From Flavobacteriales bacterium (lineage in GTDB: Bacteria > Bacteroidota > Bacteroidia > Flavobacteriales_D > Sanyastnellaceae), in NCBI GenBank assembly GCA_028823435.1, contig JAPKBK010000056.1, forward strand, positions 1 to 9,309: 9,309 bases of DNA, read 5' to 3'. Under the pieces are notes generated by a model. The model searched no databases. It worked only from the letters and a program-made list of their open reading frames with translations, and was not told where the DNA came from. Within the stretch, counting starts at the first letter, position 1; each line of letters starts with the position of its first letter. This document shows, piece by piece, positions 1-6,081 of the stretch. The position numbers were made by a program, and so were the translations under genes.

Positions 1-56
1 TAGCATTCAATCCACATTTACAATTAAATCGGGGTCAACCCTTAATTTGAATCTTC

Positions 57-1031
57 ATGACTGATTCTTCTCAATTTATTACGTTCAATCCTTCAGAATC
101 TAAAGACACTAGAAGTGGATTCGGAGCTGCATTACTGGAATTGGGCACCACGCACCCTGAAGTAGTTGCACTTTGTGCTGATCTCACGGGCTCATTGAAA
201 ATGGGTGATTTCAGAGACGCTCATCCTGACCGATTTTTTCAAGTAGGAATAGCAGAGGCAAATATGATCAGCATGGCTGCTGGTATGACTATTGGAGGCA
301 AAATTCCATTTACGGGTACATTTGCAAACTTTTCTACAGGAAGAGTGTATGACCAAATCCGTCAATCTGTTGCATACAGCGAGAAAAACGTGAAGATTTG
401 TGCATCACACGCTGGATTAACATTGGGCGAAGATGGCGCGACACATCAGATTCTCGAAGATATTGGGATGATGAAAATGCTGCCAAACATGACCGTGATC
501 TGTCCGGCAGATTACGCGCAAACCCGTCAAGCCACGTTGGCTATTGCGGACATTCAAGGCCCTGTATATTTGCGATTTGGCCGTCCGAAACTCCCCGTAT
601 TTTATAAAGACAATGCACCATTCAAGATTGGCAAAGCTCAAAAATTAATGGTTGGAGATGACATCACAATTATTGCGACTGGATATATGGTGTGGGAAGC
701 AATACAAGCAGGCCTCATATTACGTGATCAGGGCATCCATGCAGACGTCATCAATATGCATACGATTAAACCACTTGATTCAAAAGCAATTATTGAAAGT
801 GCGTCTCGCACAGGACTGGTTGTGACTGCCGAAGAACATCAACGATGGGGCGGTTTGGGAGGATCAGTTGCTCAAGTCTTAGCTGAACACCACCCTACCC
901 AAATGAGCATGGTTGCAGTAGACGATCGTTTCGGTGAAAGTGGAACCCCGAAACAGCTCATGGAAAAGTACGGGTTAACAGCAGATGTGATTGTGGCACG
1001 TTCTTTAGAGCTCATTGCTCAAAAGAAATAG
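57..1031 (+). CDS. Transketolase, C-terminal subunit (split transketolase)
   Basis: This is the second half of a transketolase made as two chains. The enzyme transfers two-carbon ketol units between sugar phosphates in the cytosolic non-oxidative pentose phosphate pathway, using thiamine diphosphate. The 324 residues contain the pyrimidine-binding domain (about 15-180), with the cofactor-activating glutamate in GIAEANM (E68) and the ASHAGLTLGEDGATHQ segment (117-131), then the transketolase C-terminal domain (about 195-315) with EEHQRWGGLGGS and FGESGTPKQLMEKYGL. The pyrophosphate-binding half is absent, so its gene should lie just left of the window; the first 56 bases hold only a gap. The ATG at 57 is the only sensible start. 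A TTAATTTG box at 42-49 resembles a -7 element with one mismatch, but cotranscription with the N-terminal subunit is more likely. DXP synthase and pyruvate dehydrogenase E1 beta share this fold, but the motifs and length fit split transketolase. Confidence 0.93.
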   Translation: MTDSSQFITFNPSESKDTRSGFGAALLELGTTHPEVVALCADLTGSLKMGDFRDAHPDRFFQVGIAEANMISMAAGMTIGGKIPFTGTFANFSTGRVYDQIRQSVAYSEKNVKICASHAGLTLGEDGATHQILEDIGMMKMLPNMTVICPADYAQTRQATLAIADIQGPVYLRFGRPKLPVFYKDNAPFKIGKAQKLMVGDDITIIATGYMVWEAIQAGLILRDQGIHADVINMHTIKPLDSKAIIESASRTGLVVTAEEHQRWGGLGGSVAQVLAEHHPTQMSMVAVDDRFGESGTPKQLMEKYGLTADVIVARSLELIAQKK

Positions 1032-1052
1032 AGATTCATACGGCACTAGGCG

Positions 1053-1943
1053 CTAGGCAATCGTGACATTTAGCTCGGCAATTCGCGTATAAATAATCTT
1101 CTTAAGTTCAGGTGTCGCAGACACAAGGGGCAGCCGAACATAATCTTCGCAAATCCCGATCTGTTCTAGCATCGCTTTAATCCCAGCGGGATTTCCTTCT
1201 TTGAATATTGCCTCGACAATAGGGGCTAAACTTAAGTGAGTTGCTCTGGCTTCATTTATTTGTCCGAAGAGAGCTTGATGAACCATTGTGCCGAAAATGT
1301 CCGGGATTGCATTTCCTATGACAGAAATAACCCCATCAGCTCCTGAAGAAATCATTGCCAGTGTAAGCGCATCGTCTCCAGAAAACACTTTAAATCCAGA
1401 CGGACGATTTAAGAGGATGGCATCAATTTGGACCAAATTGCCACTGGCTTCTTTTATCGCAACAATATTTGGGTGGTTTGCAAGATGCAAAGTGGACTCT
1501 GCTTCAAGGTTACATCCTGTTCTGGAAGGGACATTGTAAAGTATAACTGGTCGAGAGCAGGCATCGGCAACGGCTTCAAAATGAGCAATCAAACCTGCTT
1601 GAGTGGGTTTGCTGTAGTAAGGACAGGCACTTAAGACAGCATCGACACCCGTCAAATCAAATGAGGCAATTCGTTTACATAACTCAGCAGTGTTGTTTCC
1701 AGCCAGGCCTACGATGACAGGTTTACGTTTTGCATTCACTTCTAAAATAAAATCTAAAACCCTTCTTTGTTCCTCTTCAGACAAAGTTGGTGTTTCTGCC
1801 GTCGTTCCAAGAACGACAAGGAAATCACATGCCCCGTTTACGAGGTTCTCTGTTAATCGTTGTAGAGCAGGAAGATCAACCCCTCCTTTTTCATTGAATG
1901 GTGTTACCATTGCTACGCCTAAGCCACTTAATGTATTATTCAT
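1053..1943 (-). CDS. dapA: 4-hydroxy-tetrahydrodipicolinate synthase (DapA)
   Basis: This cytosolic enzyme condenses pyruvate with aspartate semialdehyde, the first committed step toward diaminopimelate and lysine. The 296 residues form a full-length TIM barrel of the DapA/NanA aldolase family. Visible catalytic positions are the Schiff-base lysine K164 in AIKEASG, Y136 in YNVPSRTG with R141 after it, the GTTAETPTL loop (T47/T48) and the tyrosine pair at 109-110. These match the DapA arrangement rather than N-acetylneuraminate lyase. The start codon lies one base after the stop of the DUF6913 gene, so the two are probably translated from one message. The gene converges with the transketolase gene across only 21 bases, in which I see no convincing terminator. 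Confidence 0.96.
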   Translation of the reverse strand: MNNTLSGLGVAMVTPFNEKGGVDLPALQRLTENLVNGACDFLVVLGTTAETPTLSEEEQRRVLDFILEVNAKRKPVIVGLAGNNTAELCKRIASFDLTGVDAVLSACPYYSKPTQAGLIAHFEAVADACSRPVILYNVPSRTGCNLEAESTLHLANHPNIVAIKEASGNLVQIDAILLNRPSGFKVFSGDDALTLAMISSGADGVISVIGNAIPDIFGTMVHQALFGQINEARATHLSLAPIVEAIFKEGNPAGIKAMLEQIGICEDYVRLPLVSATPELKKIIYTRIAELNVTIA

Positions 1944-1944
1944 C

Positions 1945-2529
1945 TTATTGAATATTCGCTTCTGTTATGAATTGAAAAGTTCGTTCAGTTTGCTCTTTCC
2001 AAATCGACATGTCATCATTTTTATCCACATCATTTCCTACTGAGTTGACAACAGGTGAAATCCCGATATTAATGTCATAGTCTGAGGGGAATTGGAGCTG
2101 TTCTGGCCCCACCTTCATTTTTGCATTTGATGATTTTAAGATGTATTTCAAAGCCAAAACGGGCTCTAACTCTAAATCAATCAAGATGTCGAAATCACTT
2201 TCAATAAATTGTTGTACTTCATTAATAGGTCTGCCGTACCAATTAAGGTCAGATTTACAGAAAAAACCGCCACCTAATTTCCTAACCAACCAACCGGGTG
2301 TGTTCTTCATGTCTTCATTAACAAAGGAAAGCATGGAAACATTTTTTACACCCAATTCATCTCTTAAATGCTTGGCGATTTCTTTAATTGTACGGTAAAA
2401 TTCATGGTCGCGTTCCAAGTATAATAGGCCCACGCTTTGTGCATTGCGAAGACTGCAGCCTCTAGGGACTCTGGATACAGCAGACGTTCTAGATAAATGC
2501 CAGCGGCTTATACGTTCTTTCCAATTCAC
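1945..2529 (-). CDS. DUF6913-type protein, GTG start
   Basis: This is a 194-residue soluble protein with no signal peptide or membrane segment. The body (about 30-165) resembles the DUF6913 family known from Bacteroidota, whose function is unknown. Recognisable parts are SVGLLYLERDHEFYRTIKEI near the start, then FFCKSDLNWYGRP and ESDFDILIDLELEPVLALKYIL in the core. The first about 25 residues are basic and the last about 20 are low in conservation signals. The start is GTG at 2529-2527; no in-frame ATG fits the N-terminus. A TACCTTTG box ends four bases before this GTG, so the message may begin at or next to the start codon. The gene is joined to dapA by a one-base gap, which suggests coexpression. 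Family assignment is from memory of the motif pattern. Confidence 0.75.
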   Translation of the reverse strand: MNWKERISRWHLSRTSAVSRVPRGCSLRNAQSVGLLYLERDHEFYRTIKEIAKHLRDELGVKNVSMLSFVNEDMKNTPGWLVRKLGGGFFCKSDLNWYGRPINEVQQFIESDFDILIDLELEPVLALKYILKSSNAKMKVGPEQLQFPSDYDINIGISPVVNSVGNDVDKNDDMSIWKEQTERTFQFITEANIQ

Positions 2530-2533
2530 GAAT

Positions 2534-2541
2534 CAAAGGTA
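2534..2541 (-). promoter_or_regulatory. Candidate -7 element (TAnnTTTG) for the DUF6913-dapA unit
   Basis: The minus strand reads TACCTTTG, an exact match to the Bacteroidota -7 consensus TAnnTTTG. Only four bases separate it from the GTG start, so transcription should begin at about the start codon. No good -33 TTG is visible 17-23 bases upstream (only a GTG-like triplet), so the call rests on the -7 box and its position. Confidence 0.5.
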
Positions 2542-2596
2542 GCGATGTATAGCAACTGTGGCACGGTTGATGCTTATTTTTCGTAAAATTTATATC

Positions 2597-3136
2597 ATGA
2601 AATATTTCGCATTACCAATACTTGCTTTTTTAGTCGTTTTTTCTACAGGTTGCGCTTCTAATCTGGGCACTCAAATGAAAGAACCATTTTCTGGAAAATC
2701 TTATATGTCTAACGGCAGGTATTTCAGAGCTACAGGAAAAGGTGTGAGTACAAGAGACCAAATTGCCAATACGAAAGCAGAGATGGAAGCCCGGAAAACA
2801 TTAGCCCAGCAAGTTTCTACGTCCATTCAGGTCGTGGCAGACAGCTATCTTCAGGATGTTCAAGGTGAGCATGTGAATGATGCAATTGAAAGGTTTGAGA
2901 CTTTAACCCGAGAAATAACAAGCACATCAATTGGTGATCTAAGAAAGATTGGCACAAAGAAGTTTCTACAAGAAGATAATTCCTATGCTGTCTATGTCGC
3001 TTATGAAATAAAGAAGTCCGCGATGTTCAGATTCCTCAAAAAGAAAGCAAAACTAGACGTTAAAATTGATGCTCTTGTAAGAACTCAGATCATAAATATG
3101 TGTGATCAGGAAATCAACCGACTCGAGGAAGAGTAA
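2597..3136 (+). CDS. Small LPP20-like lipoprotein
   Basis: This is a predicted lipoprotein of 179 residues. From ATG 2597 the protein starts with a lysine, a hydrophobic stretch (about 4-16) and a lipobox-like STGC with the acylated cysteine at 19. An upstream in-frame ATG at 2558 would add 13 residues in front of the signal peptide and is less likely. After the cysteine comes a segment with SYMSNGRYFRATGKG, then an alpha/beta region (about 50-150) with many charged residues, QIANTKAEMEARKTLAQQV and YAVYVAYEIKKSAMF. This arrangement resembles the LPP20 lipoprotein superfamily, whose role is poorly defined. No acidic surface-export signal follows the cysteine, so a periplasm-facing membrane location is more likely. 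The gene is divergent from DUF6913-dapA and convergent with ilvE. No close function can be named. Confidence 0.8.
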   Translation: MKYFALPILAFLVVFSTGCASNLGTQMKEPFSGKSYMSNGRYFRATGKGVSTRDQIANTKAEMEARKTLAQQVSTSIQVVADSYLQDVQGEHVNDAIERFETLTREITSTSIGDLRKIGTKKFLQEDNSYAVYVAYEIKKSAMFRFLKKKAKLDVKIDALVRTQIINMCDQEINRLEEE

Positions 3137-3219
3137 TAGACTTAAATCCAGTCGCACAATCTCTTTTAAAGGATTCGGTCCGTGGGTTTGAAACCGAACC
3201 CAAACCTTGACGCCTAAAA

Positions 3220-4287
3220 CTAGACTGGAATATTCCACCCATGCCTATCCTCTCCAGTCCCTAGGCGAACAGAATCGAGCGCATTCTTAATTTTATGAGC
3301 AATTGTCCAGGTTGCAGGATCGGGCAATTCAAAATCCCATTCTTTAAATCCAATCGTTGACATTACAGAAACCGTTGCGGCTGTTCCCAAGCCGAATGCT
3401 TCATTTAATGTCCCCTTTTTTGCGGCATCTTCTAGCTCAGCAACTGTCACAGTTCTGGACACGACATCGATACCTAAATCTTGTGCAAGCTTGATTGCAC
3501 TGTCGCGCGTGATTCCCGCAAGAACGGTATCGCTGGTAGCAGGTATAATCATTTTACCATTAACGACGAAAGCGACATTCATCGTTCCACACTCCTCTAT
3601 ACAGGTGTGTGATTTTGCATCTGTCCACAACAGTTGATCATAACCTTGGTCATTTGCGAGTTTTGTAGGATATAGAGACCCAGCGTAGTTTCCTGCCGCC
3701 TTGGCTGCACCGGTCCCTCCTATTGCTGCTCTTGTGTAGTCGTATTCTACTTTGACTTTTACCGGCTTGTCATAGTATTTTCCTACTGGACATGTAAATA
3801 TTATGAACTTATAAGAATGGCTAGGTCTTACACCCACGTGTGAATCAGTTGCAAATAAAAATGGTCGAATATATAAAGATGAGTTTTCGTTGTTGGGAAC
3901 CCAAGCCTCATCAAGTTGAATTAATTCAACCAGCGCTTGCATGAATATATCCTCAGGCACTTCTGGCATGCACATTCTAACAGCACTAATATTAAAACGT
4001 TTAATATTATTTCCGGGTCTAAACATACTTACGCTTCCATCTGGTTGACGATATGCTTTCATACCTTCAAAAATCGTCTGTCCATAGTGTAAAGCCATCG
4101 TCGCTGGATTAAGCGTCATAGGTCCAAACGGTTGGATACTTCCTTTCTTCCAAACCCCATCTTCATAATCCATCACGAATAAATGATCTGAAAATACTTG
4201 TCCAAATGCAATGTTTTCAAAGTCAACACTGTCAATAGAGGAGCTTTTTGAAACCTGGATGTCGAACATTGAATCGGTAGTTATCAT
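3220..4287 (-). CDS. ilvE: Branched-chain amino acid aminotransferase (BCAT)
   Basis: This PLP enzyme interconverts leucine, isoleucine and valine with their 2-oxo acids, the last step of their synthesis. The 355 residues match the longer, eukaryote-like class of fold-type IV aminotransferases common in Bacteroidota, rather than the shorter E. coli-type IlvE of about 309 residues. Motifs in order are ALHYGQTIFEGMKAY (65-79), YIRPFLFAT (139-147), the PLP lysine K196 in GAAKAAGNYAGSLYPTK, CIEECGTMNVAFV (229-241), the phosphate-binding region around LAGITRDS (256-263) and the GLGTAATVS segment near 299. The CXXC redox motif of mammalian BCATs is absent. A start at the internal ATG 4269 (residue 7) is also possible. 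The gene has its own candidate promoter. The 83 bases separating it from the convergent lipoprotein gene contain only a weak hairpin. Confidence 0.95.
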   Translation of the reverse strand: MITTDSMFDIQVSKSSSIDSVDFENIAFGQVFSDHLFVMDYEDGVWKKGSIQPFGPMTLNPATMALHYGQTIFEGMKAYRQPDGSVSMFRPGNNIKRFNISAVRMCMPEVPEDIFMQALVELIQLDEAWVPNNENSSLYIRPFLFATDSHVGVRPSHSYKFIIFTCPVGKYYDKPVKVKVEYDYTRAAIGGTGAAKAAGNYAGSLYPTKLANDQGYDQLLWTDAKSHTCIEECGTMNVAFVVNGKMIIPATSDTVLAGITRDSAIKLAQDLGIDVVSRTVTVAELEDAAKKGTLNEAFGLGTAATVSVMSTIGFKEWDFELPDPATWTIAHKIKNALDSVRLGTGEDRHGWNIPV

Positions 4288-4314
4288 TTAAGTTTCATAA
4301 AAAGTTTCGGAGTG

Positions 4315-4347
4315 CAAATATCGTCAATTTAATGGGGTCAATGCAAA
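4315..4347 (-). promoter_or_regulatory. Candidate promoter for ilvE
   Basis: On the minus strand TTTG (4347-4344) is followed after 21 bases by GATATTTG (4322-4315). This fits the Bacteroidota pattern TTG-N17-23-TAnnTTTG with one mismatch in the -7 box. It leaves a leader of roughly 20 bases before the ATG at 4287. It is the best two-part promoter match I found in the window. Confidence 0.5.
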
Positions 4348-4379
4348 TGTTATTCAAATGAGAACACGTAATAAACTAT

Positions 4380-4399
4380 AAAAAGACGCCTTTTACGTC
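4380..4399 (-). terminator. Weak intrinsic terminator after the response regulator gene
   Basis: The minus strand reads GACG, a seven-base loop, CGTC, then five T residues. It lies about 27 bases after the regulator's stop codon and upstream of the ilvE promoter. The stem has only four pairs (an alternative AAAAG/CTTTT pairing overlaps it), so termination would be partial at best. The T-tract is on the correct side only for leftward transcription. Confidence 0.35.
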
Positions 4400-4425
4400 A
4401 AAAACATAGTTCAACTACATGATTA

Positions 4426-5103
4426 TCAGTTAGAAAATAGAAACCTGTTGGGACTCACGATTCCCGACTTAACGGCATACATAACGATGCCCGCCGTGTT
4501 TCTAACGCCAAGCTTTTGCATGATGTTTTTCCTATGCGTCGTCACAGTGTGTGAGCTAAGAAAAAGCAATTCAGCAATCTTTGCATTGGTGTGACCTTCA
4601 GCAATCAGACCAAGTACTTCCTTTTCTCTTTTGCTTAAACCAATAGCTTCGCATGAATAATCCACAACATCTAGATCGGTGATGTCAATTGATTCTTTTC
4701 TGATTTTCTTTAAAATCTTGCCGCAATAAAAACTGTCACCCTCAGATGTCTTTTCAATGGCATCTATGACTTCTGGGATATCGCATGATTTCTTAATGTA
4801 GCTGTCAATTCCAGCTCTTAAAGCACTTGTGAGCGTTGCACCACTTTGCAGCGGAGTTATCGCAAGAAGCTTAACCTTCGGAAAACTGCGCCTGATTCTA
4901 ACAACAGTTTCAATATCGAATCCATCACTCAAAAAATCAATAATAACAATGTGAGGAATGTTCTTTTCAATTAAAGCAAACACATCTTCGTTGTTCTCAG
5001 CCTCTCCTGCCACATCAAAACCGTCCATCGTGTTAATAATTGCATTAAGCCCAATACGTCCAATGGTACTGCTATCTGCAATTATTATTGATTTCTTTAA
5101 CAT
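4426..5103 (-). CDS. NarL/FixJ-type response regulator (receiver + LuxR HTH)
   Basis: This is a two-domain transcription regulator of 225 residues. The receiver domain (about 4-120) has the phosphoacceptor aspartate D56 in IVIIDFLSDG, the switch threonine T83 in LLAITPL and the lysine K104 in YIKKS. The usual acidic pair after the first strand is reduced to one aspartate, D10 followed by S11, which may weaken Mg2+ binding and phosphorylation. The C-terminal LuxR-type helix-turn-helix (156-216) is typical: LSKREKEVLGLIAEGHTNAKIA, then a recognition helix around SSHTVTTHRKNIMQKL. No histidine kinase is encoded nearby, so it is an orphan regulator here and its targets are unknown. It lies 39 bases after the RNase Z stop codon, with a candidate promoter overlapping that stop and a palindrome in its leader. 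Confidence 0.92.
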   Translation of the reverse strand: MLKKSIIIADSSTIGRIGLNAIINTMDGFDVAGEAENNEDVFALIEKNIPHIVIIDFLSDGFDIETVVRIRRSFPKVKLLAITPLQSGATLTSALRAGIDSYIKKSCDIPEVIDAIEKTSEGDSFYCGKILKKIRKESIDITDLDVVDYSCEAIGLSKREKEVLGLIAEGHTNAKIAELLFLSSHTVTTHRKNIMQKLGVRNTAGIVMYAVKSGIVSPNRFLFSN

Positions 5104-5119
5104 GTCATATATTGTTATT

Positions 5120-5132
5120 TGGAATGATTCCA
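5120..5132. promoter_or_regulatory. Perfect palindrome in the leader of the response regulator
   Basis: TGGAAT-G-ATTCCA is a perfect 6-bp inverted repeat with a one-base centre. It begins about six bases after the -7 box (TAACTTTG) and ends about 17 bases before the regulator's ATG. The loop is too short for an RNA hairpin, so a DNA operator for a dimeric protein is more likely. Autoregulation by the adjacent NarL-type protein is only an inference. Confidence 0.4.
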
Positions 5133-5137
5133 GATAG

Positions 5138-5145
5138 CAAAGTTA
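5138..5145 (-). promoter_or_regulatory. Candidate -7 element for the response regulator gene
   Basis: The minus strand reads TAACTTTG, an exact TAnnTTTG match. Its first three bases are the TAA stop codon of the RNase Z gene. No strong -33 TTG is seen 17-23 bases upstream (only an ATTT at 17). The position, 34 bases before the regulator's ATG, is suitable, but the shared stop codon means part of the match is constrained for another reason. Confidence 0.4.
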
Positions 5146-6069
5146 ATCATAATTACCTATAGAAATGGTCTCTCCTTCATTCGCAAGCAAAGTATTTTCA
5201 AAAACAGTACGAGCTTCTTCTAATAAACCATCTAAAACCTTATACCTGTTGGAAAAATGGCCTATCATTAATCTTTCAACATTTGCTTCACGGGCCACTC
5301 TTCCAGCATCAGAAGCCGTTGAATGCATTGTCTTTGTCGCAATAGATTTCTCAGCCTCCATGAAGGTCGCCTCGTGATATAATAACGTTGCATTGAGAGC
5401 GCCATCTATCACTTTAGGCGTAAAAGCAGTGTCAGCTGCGAAAACATAAGATCTGGATTTTACGGGAGCTATGCAGCACTTGTTTGGATCAACGACTACC
5501 CCACCCCTTCTGTTAATAGACTCTCCTTTCTTAAGCTGGTTTATTTCGTGGTAACTCAAATTAAACAACGCTTTTGTTTCGGGTTTTAAATTCCAATTCC
5601 CTTTCAGTTCTTCAATTTTAAACCCACACGTGGGTATTCTGTGCTTTGTGGGAAATGCTTCTATTTTGTAGCTTTTCATTTCGAGCAACAGTGAAGGCTT
5701 TGAGGAGTCCACGACATTAAATATTACTGGAAAGTCTATGTGGGTTCCCGTTTTATGCCAAATTGTTCTTACAAAGCTCTCTAGTTCTTCTGGGCCAAAT
5801 ATTTCAATCGGTGTCTTTCTCCCCAGCAAATTCATGCTTGCAAGTAGTCCAGGCAAACCCATGACATGATCCGCATGCATGTGGCTTATTAAAACTGTTT
5901 TAATCCTTTGGAACTTGAGTTTTAATTTGCGTAATGTAAGCTGGCACCCCTCACCACAATCTATTAATATGAAGTGGTCATGGATATTGACAAGTTGAGA
6001 TGTCGTCAAAAAAGAAGGGGTGGGTGCTGCTGCACCACACCCCAAAATCGTAAGATCAAATTTGCGCAC
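5143..6069 (-). CDS. rnz: Ribonuclease Z (tRNA 3' processing endonuclease)
   Basis: This short-form tRNase Z of 308 residues removes 3' trailers from tRNA precursors in the cytosol. It is a metallo-beta-lactamase-fold enzyme with all zinc ligands visible: H63, H65, D67 and H68 in SHMHADHVMGLPGL, H143 in PTKHRIPTCGF, D213 in FAADTAF and H271 in GHFSNRY. The HEATF motif (232-236) and HST (249-251) that identify RNase Z rather than other family members are also present. The segment at about 150-185 should be the flexible tRNA-binding arm. The start at MRKFDLTILGCGAAAPTP is standard. The gene begins 12 bases after the T9SS protein gene and probably shares its message. An RNase Z gene beside a STAS gene is, as I recall, common in Flavobacteriia. 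Confidence 0.96.
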   Translation of the reverse strand: MRKFDLTILGCGAAAPTPSFLTTSQLVNIHDHFILIDCGEGCQLTLRKLKLKFQRIKTVLISHMHADHVMGLPGLLASMNLLGRKTPIEIFGPEELESFVRTIWHKTGTHIDFPVIFNVVDSSKPSLLLEMKSYKIEAFPTKHRIPTCGFKIEELKGNWNLKPETKALFNLSYHEINQLKKGESINRRGGVVVDPNKCCIAPVKSRSYVFAADTAFTPKVIDGALNATLLYHEATFMEAEKSIATKTMHSTASDAGRVAREANVERLMIGHFSNRYKVLDGLLEEARTVFENTLLANEGETISIGNYD

Positions 6070-6081
6070 TGTTTCAGTTGA

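Noticed and set aside
42..49. TTAATTTG as a promoter for the transketolase C-terminal chain
   Set aside because: It mismatches the -7 consensus at one of its key bases, and the gene is expected to be cotranscribed with its N-terminal subunit gene upstream.
1..56. End of a transketolase N-terminal chain at the left edge
   Set aside because: A TAG at 1-3 could be its stop, but without the upstream sequence the frame cannot be tested.
398..641. Open frames inside the transketolase gene on both strands
   Set aside because: They overlap a clearly conserved coding region and show no family features.
2558..2596. N-terminal extension of the lipoprotein to ATG 2558
   Set aside because: It would put 13 residues, several of them basic, before a normal lysine-plus-hydrophobic lipoprotein signal peptide; ATG 2597 gives a standard one.
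3174..3198. TTCGGT...ACCGAA inverted repeat between the lipoprotein gene and ilvE, as a terminator
   Set aside because: The stem has only six pairs with a 13-base loop, no T-tract follows on either strand, and it competes with overlapping GGTTT/AAACC pairings. The location is right but the structure is weak.
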